A stretch of DNA of 20,852 nt, taken from positions 1 to 20,852 of IMG/VR virus record IMGVR_UViG_3300027770_000300. The stretch is one strand, 5' to 3'. The notes beneath the pieces were generated by a model. The model saw nothing but the letters and a program-made list of their open reading frames with translations, was not told the DNA's origin and did not search any database. The first letter of the stretch is position 1. Each line of letters opens with the position of its first letter. Of the stretch, positions 9,742-17,345 are shown in pieces. The position numbers and the translations under genes were made by a program. This stretch comes from a virus.

Positions 9742-9958
9742 TTTTGACAGGCGTCACTTCTGCCTTCTTGTGATCAGCCTTTTTATGTTCAACTTTCTTT
9801 TCTACCTTTTTTGCAGGTGTTGCAGGTGCAGCAGCAGGTGTTGCAGCAGCAGTGGCAGCAGCAGCAGTGGCAGCAGCAGGTGCAGCAGTCTTAGCAGGTT
9901 CAGTAGCGAAAGCAGCGGTTGCTACCAAAGTAGCGATAAGAGTAGCAATTGTTTTCAT
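9686..9958 (-). CDS. Exported Ala/Pro/Lys-rich protein, 90 aa
   Basis: The start ATG at 9958 follows AAGGAA; the longer frame to 10060 is a shadow of the upstream 55-aa gene. Residues 1-18 form a clear Sec signal peptide (ATLIATLVATAAFA, cut after AFA). The mature part is low complexity: Ala/Thr/Pro repeats (22-50), then Lys/Glu/His-rich segments (KKVEKKVEHKKADHKKAE), then Ala/Thr/Lys. Such small periplasmic proteins are common in betaproteobacteria, where they are uncharacterised. A cell-envelope or cation-binding role is conceivable. It is odd in a phage genome and, like the cytochrome, probably of host origin. Confidence 0.82.
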   Translation of the reverse strand: MKTIATLIATLVATAAFATEPAKTAAPAAATAAAATAAATPAAAPATPAKKVEKKVEHKKADHKKAEVTPVKSEAPATSATTKAVEPAKK

Positions 9959-9977
9959 TTGAAGTTTCCTTTTAAAG

Positions 9978-10145
9978 TTAATGAAATTTATGCTTGACAT
10001 TATCAATCTTTTTACATGGTCCAGATCGTCTTTCATCACAATTAGATAATCTCCAATCATAACTAGTGGGCAAATACTGTTCCAAAAACGGTTCGGTTTT
10101 ATCCTCTACCGGTTTATCGTAGTCAGGTTGTTTTTTGTCTTGCAT
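9978..10145 (-). CDS. Small protein, 55 aa, two Cys, unknown function
   Basis: ATG 10145 to TAA 9980-9978 encodes 55 residues: a charged start (MQDKKQPDYDKPVEDKTEPF), a motif YLPTSYDWRLSNCDERR, then GPCKKIDNVKHKFH. The two cysteines (residues 36 and 44) could bind a metal or form a disulfide. There is no signal peptide and no ribosome site. The stop lies just ahead of the ribosome site of the exported protein, suggesting one transcript. Confidence 0.58.
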   Translation of the reverse strand: MQDKKQPDYDKPVEDKTEPFLEQYLPTSYDWRLSNCDERRSGPCKKIDNVKHKFH

Positions 10146-10171
10146 ATATATATAACGCGGCAGCAGACAGT

Positions 10172-10858
10172 TTAGTTGACAAGTATTTTATTAATTTTTC
10201 CCAAAGCTACATAACTATCATGTTGCTCATTTAAAGACAAGATTGATATATTGAAATACTGAAACATTTGCAAAATGAGTTGACTATCAAACACATGTTG
10301 ATGTAAACAACGATTTTCAATATTTTTCAAAGAACGGTTAACAAAGTTCAAAAACGTGCCGGCTGCTGGATCCATAGGTAGATCATGTAATTTCAATATT
10401 TCTTCCAAATGGGTAAGATCCGAGTCATCAACATTATTATTCAAATCTTCAAGCAAATGATTAAATGTAGTAATCGGACGATTGTGATCAAAGTTGCTTT
10501 CTTTTTTTGGTAATACTAAAAATAAAGAACCGCCAGGTTTGAGAACACGTATCCATTCTTGAATTGCTTTAAATGGATTGGCCACATGCTCTAAGTTGTG
10601 CGATGATAATACTAAGTCATAACTATTATCAGCAATTGGATGTAGGTCAGTGGCTTCGCAAATATAAAGATCACCACTCTTACCTTCTCCATAATGGAAT
10701 TGGCCTTGACCGACATTTTGATGTTGTTGCCAAACTGTATTAGCACTAAAATTTACACCGTCTAATGAATTAATGGATTGATAGATTTCGTGCAGTCCCC
10801 AACTAGGTCCACCGATCTCTATGGCTTTCATCCCACGGAAATATTCTTGATATGTCAT
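10172..10858 (-). CDS. SAM-dependent methyltransferase (class I), 228 aa
   Basis: Motif I is AIEIGGPSWG (residues 12-21), the glycine-rich SAM loop with the acidic residue E14. The post-II region YDLVLSSHNLEHVANPFKAI (80-99) and the strand-turn VLKPGGSLFLVLP (105-117) are hallmarks of the Methyltransf_11 family (small molecule, lipid or glycan targets, rather than DNA-base motifs such as DPPY). The C-terminal third is less conserved and probably holds substrate contacts. Phages use related enzymes for capsule or glycan changes, cofactor chemistry or nucleotide modification; the target here is unknown. It starts an operon running toward the terminator at 9473. Confidence 0.85.
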   Translation of the reverse strand: MTYQEYFRGMKAIEIGGPSWGLHEIYQSINSLDGVNFSANTVWQQHQNVGQGQFHYGEGKSGDLYICEATDLHPIADNSYDLVLSSHNLEHVANPFKAIQEWIRVLKPGGSLFLVLPKKESNFDHNRPITTFNHLLEDLNNNVDDSDLTHLEEILKLHDLPMDPAAGTFLNFVNRSLKNIENRCLHQHVFDSQLILQMFQYFNISILSLNEQHDSYVALGKINKILVN

Positions 10859-10904
10859 ATAACCTATATTTACAATGTCGATTAATGACTAACTAGAAAT
10901 ATGA

Positions 10905-11594
10905 TTATTTTATACTCAATTCCTGATCATGCAAGTTACCTATTAAATGCATGAGTTTTTCTACTATTTTGCTGTTACGCAGGGTCTTATATACCAGGTT
11001 AGGAACCCCTAGTTCTCCGGTCTGTTTTAGACCTAATTTGCGGTAATCTCGTAGCATTTTCATTACTTTTCTAGCAATTTCGAGGTCGTTTTCCTTCAGT
11101 GTGTGACCTATGACTACTGACCATATTTTGCTCATACGTAGTACTTCGTCGGTATCAATTTCTTCTGTTTGCTTTACGGGTTTAGTTTTCCAATTGTGAG
11201 TACCGATACTGTAACTTGCACTAACTGCCGGGTGATCCAAATCTTCTACATACAATTCTACAGGTATTCCGTGTATAGTAATATCATATTGTTTTTTATA
11301 TAACAAACGTTTAGCATCAAACAATTCAGCCGCTTCACGATCACATTGTACTGTTTTAAAATCTATAATAATATGTAGATCCAAATCGCTATGTTTTGTA
11401 TAGTAAAAACTAACTTGCCCACCAGTTATTACTAGATCACCCACTTTAATAGGAACACCGATATATTCAATAAAATCTTTGGCAATTTTTATCAAAGCAT
11501 TATTGACTTCGGGTTTTAGCTTATCTCCGTTCCATATTAACGGATTAAGGGTGTCGTGTGATTCGACGCCAAGATTAAATTCTGGAAGATGCAT
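10905..11594 (-). CDS. Nucleotidyltransferase-fold protein, 229 aa
   Basis: The chosen start is ATG 11594 (an adjacent TTG at 11597 is possible). Residues 55-80 read LVITGGQVSFYYTKHSDLDLHIII..., a G-G helix start followed by S-D-L-D-L, the pattern of the polymerase-beta nucleotidyltransferase superfamily (metal ligands at the two Asp of DLD, near 70-72). A later acidic strand (VELYVEDLD, about 112-120) could carry the third acidic residue. The C-terminal half is helical (KENDLEIARKVMKMLRDYRKL). Related proteins occur in T4-like cyanophages as predicted nucleotidyltransferases. RNA- or nucleotide-directed activity is inferred, not shown. Confidence 0.7.
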   Translation of the reverse strand: MHLPEFNLGVESHDTLNPLIWNGDKLKPEVNNALIKIAKDFIEYIGVPIKVGDLVITGGQVSFYYTKHSDLDLHIIIDFKTVQCDREAAELFDAKRLLYKKQYDITIHGIPVELYVEDLDHPAVSASYSIGTHNWKTKPVKQTEEIDTDEVLRMSKIWSVVIGHTLKENDLEIARKVMKMLRDYRKLGLKQTGELGVPNLVYKTLRNSKIVEKLMHLIGNLHDQELSIK

Positions 11595-11599
11595 CAAGA

Positions 11600-11607
11600 T
11601 ATTTATC
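11600..11607 (-). promoter_or_regulatory. Candidate late promoter motif
   Basis: GATAAATA on the - strand (11607-11600), five bases before the ATG at 11594 and overlapping the end of the propeller gene. If used, the transcript would be nearly leaderless. Confidence 0.4.
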
Positions 11608-13441
11608 AGTTAGTATATCTTAAGCAAAGCTCGTTAGCATATAGTTCCGTTTTTACAAGATTAGTTTGTTTAGACGCTAGGTCTAATAATGATAACAATG
11701 ACACATCTTTTGTTGAATTAAGTTCTGCTTGTTTAGCTTGATTAATTAACATATTAATTTGTAAAGAATCATCTCTTCTTGACAACAAATCTTTACTAGC
11801 GTTATGACGTTTTGCCAATTTACTAGCAGCACATATTGCATCTCGAGCCAATAAATCATAACGAGTGGGTTTAAATTTTTGTATACCACCAATCAAGGGC
11901 GGTAATCTATCTCCTAATATTCCTCGAGATAATGCACGCCTCATAGGAGAATGCGCTATGTAAATTGATCCGTCTGGACCAACACTAGATACTGACATAG
12001 TTTCTTCTCTACCTTCAGAAAACCATCTTAATTTTCCAGTTTCTCGATCAAGCAGCCCCATACCAAATTTTGTCATAATACCGGCCTTGCCTAATTTTCT
12101 ACCAGCAGCAATTCCTATCAGAATACCATTAGCTGTGATAGTTGCAGAAATTCCATTAAGATTATCAAATCCTGGATATGCGTCAAGGGTTGCTTTCCAA
12201 ACTATACTTGCTGAATTGTCATTATTATGTAATTTTAATATATGTTCTCTATTCACTACATACATCTCGTTACCATCTGCCGCTACTGCAATAGATGCTG
12301 CTACTTGCGTACCGACATTAATACGCCATACTTCTTTAAGACTCGGATCGAGAGCAATAACATTTCCCGTATCATCTGATATTACTATTAATTTACTATC
12401 GGCCGATACAGTGGGAGTTGCGCCCGATCCTCCTGAAAAATAAAAATGATTAGTTATTTGTAAAGTTTTTTCTTTAGTAAGAGTTAATCGATATATAGCG
12501 CCATTATTTGATATATCGTCAACTTTCCCATCGTTCTCGTCCGGTGCAGTAGCAGCAATAATGATACTATCATCCTTGGGATCTACAGCAAAATAGTTAG
12601 CAACTTTTACATTATTTCCAAATATTATATCTAGAAATGTATTAAATAAATTGTCAATTTTAAATTGTTTTAAAAGTTCTGCATTTGCTTGGTTGGCTAA
12701 AAATTTAGGAATACGTAATTCTGTTTTAGCAGCAGGTGATCCTGGTAATTGAAATGGCGGTGTTAAAGATTTTCCGGTGTGTCTATCTAAAATAATAACT
12801 TTTCCATCAATACTTACCGTAACTAATGCATCGGCATTAGGTAGATAATTCATTCCCCACATATGCATTTGCCAAGTTGAGCCAGCGGGCGGCAAGCCTA
12901 TATTAGTAGGTACGCTCCATATTATACTTCCATCAGTACGTAATGCCATAGCAGTAGTATATGTAATATGATATATTATTTGTTGTCCTGAATGAGCAGG
13001 ATCATTAAGTATTAACGGGGCACCACTGCCAAATCCTTTTCCAGAAATTGCCCAGCGGCGTTTTCCTGTTATACTATCTAATGATACAAGTGATATATTC
13101 TCAGTAGTAACAGTTGGTGTAAAATATAAATTACCAGAATTGTCAAATGTTGGACCTTCGGCAATAAATGCATCTGTTTCTGAAATCCAATCTGGTTCAA
13201 AAGTAGGAGCGATTGCCGTCCATACTTCGTCACTATTAGAAGTAGATACATGCATGGTATGGAATGCATCAGGCAAGGGTATTATAGATGAAGTTTGTAA
13301 TGATGCACTACGATCACCAGTCGGAGACCACTGGGATACTTCCGGGACCGTAAATTCTCGAGCAATAGGAGTTGCTACTAACCAGGTCCAAAATGTAAAA
13401 CAACAAATTATAATTATCAGTAGAATTTTAAGAAAGCGCAT
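11606..13441 (-). CDS. Membrane-anchored PQQ-type beta-propeller protein, 611 aa
   Basis: I take the ATG at 13441 because it opens directly into a signal or anchor helix (residues 2-22, FLKILLIIIICCFTFWTWLVA); the longer frame to 13477 adds 12 unlikely residues and crosses a promoter-like motif. The rest is a repeat protein: segments such as LVSLDSITGKRRW, AMALRTDGSIIWSV, VIILDRHTGK, VIALDPSLKEVWRI and LLDRETGKLRWF are tryptophan-docking blades of the PQQ/quinoprotein-like propeller (as in BamB or alcohol dehydrogenase beta-propellers). Six to eight blades fit the length. No CxxCH heme site is present. An exported propeller of this size is unusual in a phage; it may bind a ligand or partner in the periplasm. 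Confidence 0.82.
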   Translation of the reverse strand: MRFLKILLIIIICCFTFWTWLVATPIAREFTVPEVSQWSPTGDRSASLQTSSIIPLPDAFHTMHVSTSNSDEVWTAIAPTFEPDWISETDAFIAEGPTFDNSGNLYFTPTVTTENISLVSLDSITGKRRWAISGKGFGSGAPLILNDPAHSGQQIIYHITYTTAMALRTDGSIIWSVPTNIGLPPAGSTWQMHMWGMNYLPNADALVTVSIDGKVIILDRHTGKSLTPPFQLPGSPAAKTELRIPKFLANQANAELLKQFKIDNLFNTFLDIIFGNNVKVANYFAVDPKDDSIIIAATAPDENDGKVDDISNNGAIYRLTLTKEKTLQITNHFYFSGGSGATPTVSADSKLIVISDDTGNVIALDPSLKEVWRINVGTQVAASIAVAADGNEMYVVNREHILKLHNNDNSASIVWKATLDAYPGFDNLNGISATITANGILIGIAAGRKLGKAGIMTKFGMGLLDRETGKLRWFSEGREETMSVSSVGPDGSIYIAHSPMRRALSRGILGDRLPPLIGGIQKFKPTRYDLLARDAICAASKLAKRHNASKDLLSRRDDSLQINMLINQAKQAELNSTKDVSLLSLLDLASKQTNLVKTELYANELCLRYTN

Positions 13442-13463
13442 ATTAAGTATGTATATAACCAGA

Positions 13464-13471
13464 TATTTATC
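13464..13471 (-). promoter_or_regulatory. Candidate late promoter motif
   Basis: GATAAATA on the - strand (13471-13464), 22 bases before the propeller start at 13441. Similar motifs precede other late-type genes here. Confidence 0.45.
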
Positions 13472-13512
13472 ATGCATATTTAATTTGAAATAACTATTAG
13501 TTAAATATAACT

Positions 13513-14076
13513 ATGATTGAACAAAACTATCGGGGGTATCTGCTTGCATCTCATCCTAAACGGATAGATCCGTACCTTCGAAGAAGCACAGTATTAATCA
13601 TGGAACACGGTCCAGCAGGTGCTATCGGGTTGCAGATTAACAAAAACTATAGTAATCTTACCCTAAAAAGTGTAATGGAAAACATAGGGCTATCCTTGCC
13701 AAATTCACAAGATTATCCATTATATAACGGCGGCCCTATACATACAAATAGGATTCATGTAGTGCATACACTTGATTGGTACAGCCCTACAACTGTTAAA
13801 TTAAATGATAAAATTGGTGTTAGTAAAGACATAAGCATACTAACTGCACTAGCTAAAGACGACGGCCCTGAACATTTTAGGACCATAGCAGGTTATACTA
13901 AATGGTTACCAGGACACCTAGATGGTGAGATTGTAGGAGAAGATCCTTGGTCCATTAATCATACGTGGACATTTATACCATCGGATATTAATACATTATT
14001 TGGTCTTGACGATATTGATCAATGGCACCGAGTAATTTCAGAAAGTGGAAGATTACAAGTCTCCCACTGGTTTTAA
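13513..14076 (+). CDS. YqgE/AlgH family (UPF0301) protein, 187 aa
   Basis: The N-terminus RGYLLASHPKRIDPYLRRSTVLIMEH matches the family signature G-x-L-x-A-x-P ... D-P-x-F-x-R-S-V-x-L. It continues with GPAGAIGLQINKN and YNGGPIHTNRIHVVHT, then GYTKWLPGHLDGEI, matching the family's GYAGWGPGQLE. Length 187 is normal. AlgH/YqgE proteins are widespread in proteobacteria with no agreed biochemical role. A phage copy suggests transfer from a host or a regulatory use during infection. No ribosome site precedes the ATG. It is convergent with the helicase gene (4-base overlap). Confidence 0.88.
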   Translation: MIEQNYRGYLLASHPKRIDPYLRRSTVLIMEHGPAGAIGLQINKNYSNLTLKSVMENIGLSLPNSQDYPLYNGGPIHTNRIHVVHTLDWYSPTTVKLNDKIGVSKDISILTALAKDDGPEHFRTIAGYTKWLPGHLDGEIVGEDPWSINHTWTFIPSDINTLFGLDDIDQWHRVISESGRLQVSHWF

Positions 14077-15521
14077 TCGCGCTCGCTATTTAAACCAGCA
14101 AGTATAGTTCTAATATCCCCTACCTTAGAACCCTTGTTAAATTTGTTAATACCTATTCCTTGGGTAGGATCTACGTCTGTAATTTCTCCAGTTTCTGGAT
14201 CAGTAGTAGTTGATACTGTGCTAGTTCTCTTTAACCCATTGTATATACTATTTGATTTATTGCTTTGTTGACTCAGGCTTGATTCTTGTTCATCTTCTCC
14301 TAGGTCAGTAATACGTAGTGTTTCTAGATTAAATTCTAATTCAACTTTTTGTCCAACTCCAGAACTCGAACGTGTCTTCATAAACTGAATTTGATAACGT
14401 CCACGTTCCTTCATTGCTCTACTCGTAAAGATACCGATTACATTATCCGCGGTCATAATCTTACTCAATCCGCCCGAGATATGGCTGTGATCAAACTCAA
14501 TTTCTTCAACTGCACTACGATTTAACTGACTAGCAGTTACAGTAATACATTGTGTTTCCATGGCTAAGTTTCTAATCTCTTCTGATACATACTTGTCTTT
14601 AACAAACAAATCACTTGGACTAACTTTAACACTTAGTGGCATCATCAAATCTAAATAGTCGATAAGAAGTACATCAGGTTTACATCCTTTTTTTACTTGA
14701 TACTCTTTTAAATAAGCACGAATGTCATTACAATTCTTGCCCGATGGCATATACTTAACTTGTAAATGACCTGATCTCTTACCAAGAACTTTAACTTTTA
14801 ATTCTACATCATCGATATTTTTAAATATTTCTCTAGTACCAATTCCTGTAGTCATGGAATCTAAACGCATCGCAACTAAACCTTCACTCAACTCAAATGT
14901 CAGATATAAAACATTTAGTCCCGCTAATGCCCAGTTTACACCCAAGTTTGCTAAGAACAAACTCTTGCCACCGCCTGAACCTGCACAGAATATATTCAAC
15001 TCGCCTCTATTAAATCCACCATACAACTTTCTATCGATGCTAGGCCAGCCTGTACTAATTTGCCCATTACCGTCTTTGAGTTTAGTTAGACGTGCTCTCG
15101 GATCTTCAAAGTAATCTGTACCCATATCTTTGTTTAACGATATTTGTATAGCATCTTTGATCAGTTTCTCTACTGGACCGTAGTCACCTTTTTCTAACAA
15201 GTCTGCGCTATCTAAAATTGCTCTCTCAAGACCTTTATGTCGACTAAAATTTTCAAATTCATCCATTAGCCAATCATAGTTTTCTTTAGGCAATGCTACT
15301 GGTTGCAAGTCTATACCCACACTAGCATTAACAATACTGGCCTCTGGCATGACTTTATATTCATCAACATACTTATTAATGAAGTCAGCAGTATCTCTAA
15401 GACGTTGATCAAAATTAAGAGGATCAAAAATATTCTGGCAACGTGCAAATGTTTCGCCGTTGCTCATAAACATTTCTAGATATAGTTTTTGTATATCATA
15501 ATTATAATTTGGTTTAGTCAT
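14073..15521 (-). CDS. 41: Replicative DNA helicase, DnaB / T4 gp41 family, 482 aa
   Basis: Residues 1-130 form a helical N-terminal domain; the RecA-like motor follows. Walker A is GSGGGKS (181-187), with LYLTFELSE (206-213) as motif H1a, Walker B LLIDYLD (285-291), and the H3/H4 region TVTASQLNRSAVEE (327-340) with Q332. KTRSSSGVG (382-390) fits the arginine-finger and DNA-contact segment. This is the 5'-3' hexameric helicase that, with the adjacent primase, forms the phage primosome. The gene overlaps the end of the primase gene by 8 bases. The C-terminal 70 residues are Ser/Thr-rich and probably disordered. Confidence 0.95.
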   Translation of the reverse strand: MTKPNYNYDIQKLYLEMFMSNGETFARCQNIFDPLNFDQRLRDTADFINKYVDEYKVMPEASIVNASVGIDLQPVALPKENYDWLMDEFENFSRHKGLERAILDSADLLEKGDYGPVEKLIKDAIQISLNKDMGTDYFEDPRARLTKLKDGNGQISTGWPSIDRKLYGGFNRGELNIFCAGSGGGKSLFLANLGVNWALAGLNVLYLTFELSEGLVAMRLDSMTTGIGTREIFKNIDDVELKVKVLGKRSGHLQVKYMPSGKNCNDIRAYLKEYQVKKGCKPDVLLIDYLDLMMPLSVKVSPSDLFVKDKYVSEEIRNLAMETQCITVTASQLNRSAVEEIEFDHSHISGGLSKIMTADNVIGIFTSRAMKERGRYQIQFMKTRSSSGVGQKVELEFNLETLRITDLGEDEQESSLSQQSNKSNSIYNGLKRTSTVSTTTDPETGEITDVDPTQGIGINKFNKGSKVGDIRTILAGLNSERD

Positions 15522-16515
15522 AAAGTGCTTCTAATTTTTTCTTTAGTAGTTGTATTTTTATCTCGTTTTCTTCTCGATAACGCAATATTGTGAATAGAGT
15601 ATATATCCTTCCATACTTTGCCACTGCATCTGCTACATCTTTAACATCATTCCATGGGGGTAAACTAACTGCCCAATTATGCTTTATAGCTGCTTGTATT
15701 AGCTTCAACCCAGCCTTATCCCTGTCAGGTACAACTATCACCTGTTTGCCCAGAGCGTTAATTCTAGCGCATTGGGTTTCGTTGGGCTCGTTATGCATGA
15801 TTGCAACACCATCTATACCTATGGCATCAAACTGTCCTTCAACTACTATTATATATTCTCTGTCATTTTTTTGACGGTCTATATTGAATACATATCCTGG
15901 TTGGGCATCTGTAAGATACTTGGGTTTGCCTTCAGTGATCTTTCTACCAGTATATCCAACTATCTTTCCATCTTGATAGAAAGGTATAAGCAATCGATCC
16001 TTATATCCAGGAGCAGGAGTCCACATCCAATCATACCAATCTAAATCCATGCCTCTGCCGACAAGGTATTCAAATACTCGAACCATGTCTTCTTCAGCAC
16101 CCGGCTTCCAAACTACTTGTGCCCAATCTTTGAGCAGCATGGAGCCTTCTGGGAGTTCACGTTCTTCTAAAGTAAAACTAATTGATTTTTTAGCAACAGG
16201 CTGATCATCTTTGAGTTTAAGTGCTATCAATCCAAGTTTAGAGATCTCAGTTTCTGACAAGCCCAACCATTTAAATAAACTTTTAGTATTCTTGGTTAGT
16301 AAATGTCCAGGTGCCCAACCTGCTTTAAAATTACAATTGAAACAGTGATATGTCCAGCCGCCTTTGGCTGTTAATAATATTCCGCCACGTTGACGTGTAT
16401 CTTTACTATTACCAGTATGGATGCAACAGGGCGCATTGAAGCTAGACCAACCACTAGGAGTAGCTTTTCTTTTTGGAGGCAGTAGTGCTAACAGGGCATC
16501 CTGTATTTCATTCAT
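15514..16515 (-). CDS. 61: DNA primase, T4 gp61-like, 333 aa
   Basis: An N-terminal zinc-binding region has C30/C31 with H33 and, after a 24-residue spacer, C58 and C61 (CCIHTG ... YHCFNCNFKAG), matching the CHC2-type motif of primases. A TOPRIM domain follows: VVEGQFDA with catalytic E226 (225-231) and VVPDRDKAG with D264 and D266 (261-269). It synthesises RNA primers for lagging-strand synthesis with the helicase encoded immediately downstream. The start at 16515 is 8 bases after the stop of the structural gene and has a TTGACA-17-TAAAAT promoter. That promoter would start transcription almost at the ATG. Confidence 0.93.
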   Translation of the reverse strand: MNEIQDALLALLPPKRKATPSGWSSFNAPCCIHTGNSKDTRQRGGILLTAKGGWTYHCFNCNFKAGWAPGHLLTKNTKSLFKWLGLSETEISKLGLIALKLKDDQPVAKKSISFTLEERELPEGSMLLKDWAQVVWKPGAEEDMVRVFEYLVGRGMDLDWYDWMWTPAPGYKDRLLIPFYQDGKIVGYTGRKITEGKPKYLTDAQPGYVFNIDRQKNDREYIIVVEGQFDAIGIDGVAIMHNEPNETQCARINALGKQVIVVPDRDKAGLKLIQAAIKHNWAVSLPPWNDVKDVADAVAKYGRIYTLFTILRYREENEIKIQLLKKKLEALYD

Positions 16516-16520
16516 GCACT

Positions 16521-16549
16521 ATTTTAGCTTCTATATAAGATTTTGTCAA
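16521..16549 (-). promoter_or_regulatory. Sigma70 promoter of the primase-helicase operon
   Basis: On the - strand TTGACA (16549-16544), 17-bp spacer, TAAAAT (16526-16521). The -35 lies in the 3' end of the structural gene and the -10 contains its stop codon. The predicted start is within a base or two of the primase ATG, giving a leaderless message. Confidence 0.72.
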
Positions 16550-17324
16550 GAATTCCGGCTGTAGGGATATGTTTAATCCGCACATAGGAATACACACCGC
16601 TGAAGTTTTGGTATTTGATTCCAGATTGTCCAGTGTATGTTAAGGTCGCAATTGTACTATAATTTCCATTTGGTCCTGGATTATTATCTAATGTGCTTTG
16701 AATATAAATTGTTCCAGAATATCCTGTTAGATATAGTTGCATTGTATGTAATGCATCATTGCCATTGTATTCTGGATTTGCATATAAATTACCGCTATAG
16801 TATTCATAATTACCTGTACTAGGATTAATTATTCCATTAAATGTAGTAACTAATACACTATCTTTAAGAACTGGGTTTAAATCATTGTTAAGATGAATTG
16901 TTCCTGCCATACCGTAATATGTGTTAGTATATGCAGGAGTATAACTATTATCTTCATTATCCAAAACTCTAACTCCGTATTGATAACTAGTTCTATCCAA
17001 ATCTAAAGTATCGCTTTCATTAAGAGTTAACAATGCTAATCCCTTAGTAGAAGTAGATCCGTTGTCAAGTACATCTAAATTTTTATTAATAATCAATCGT
17101 TGATTAATAGCATCAAACATACTGAATACAAATGTTTGTGTATTTGATATCCTAATTTTCTTCTGATCGCTATTCTTAAATTGAATTTGGATTTGATTTT
17201 TAATGCCTTTTTGTATTTTTAAATCTCGTTGATACATTATTCGGTTAACTCCTACTATATTGGCATCCATATCTAATATAATGTCGATTGTATTTGGATA
17301 TAAATAGATTGGTAAATTCTGCAT
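16524..17324 (-). CDS. Virion structural protein (baseplate/tail type), 266 aa
   Basis: The start is ATG 17324. Residues 1-60 (LPIYLYPNTIDIILDMD ... VNRIMYQRDLKIQKGIKNQI) resemble N-terminal modules of T4-like cyanophage virion proteins that I recall as structural proteins of uncertain position. The body is all-beta and Asn/Tyr/Thr-rich, with segments such as LYLTGYSGTIYIQSTLDN and ATLTYTGQSGIKYQNFSGVYSYVRI (about 190-255), which look like jelly-roll or carbohydrate-binding strands of tail proteins. No signal peptide or enzyme motif is seen. A role in tail or baseplate contact is inferred. Confidence 0.72.
   Translation of the reverse strand: MQNLPIYLYPNTIDIILDMDANIVGVNRIMYQRDLKIQKGIKNQIQIQFKNSDQKKIRISNTQTFVFSMFDAINQRLIINKNLDVLDNGSTSTKGLALLTLNESDTLDLDRTSYQYGVRVLDNEDNSYTPAYTNTYYGMAGTIHLNNDLNPVLKDSVLVTTFNGIINPSTGNYEYYSGNLYANPEYNGNDALHTMQLYLTGYSGTIYIQSTLDNNPGPNGNYSTIATLTYTGQSGIKYQNFSGVYSYVRIKHIPTAGILDKILYRS
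17299..17306 (+). promoter_or_regulatory. Late promoter consensus TATAAATA
   Basis: Exact TATAAATA at 17299-17306, 39 bases before the ATG at 17346. This is the best match in the window to the T4-type late -10 element, though it lies inside the start of the opposite-strand structural gene. Confidence 0.55.
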
Positions 17325-17328
17325 AAGG

Positions 17329-17336
17329 TATTTATT
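17329..17336 (-). promoter_or_regulatory. Candidate late promoter of the structural gene
   Basis: AATAAATA on the - strand (17336-17329), four bases before the ATG at 17324. If real the transcript would be leaderless or start inside the gene, so it is uncertain. Confidence 0.35.
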
Positions 17337-17345
17337 TTAATTACA

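Noticed and set aside
9800-9900. GCAGCAG-rich stretch as a simple-sequence repeat element
   Set aside because: It is explained by the Ala/Thr/Pro-rich coding sequence of the exported protein.
12087-12443. Plus-strand 118-codon frame opposite the propeller gene
   Set aside because: It is a shadow of the repeat-rich propeller coding sequence, with no ribosome site.
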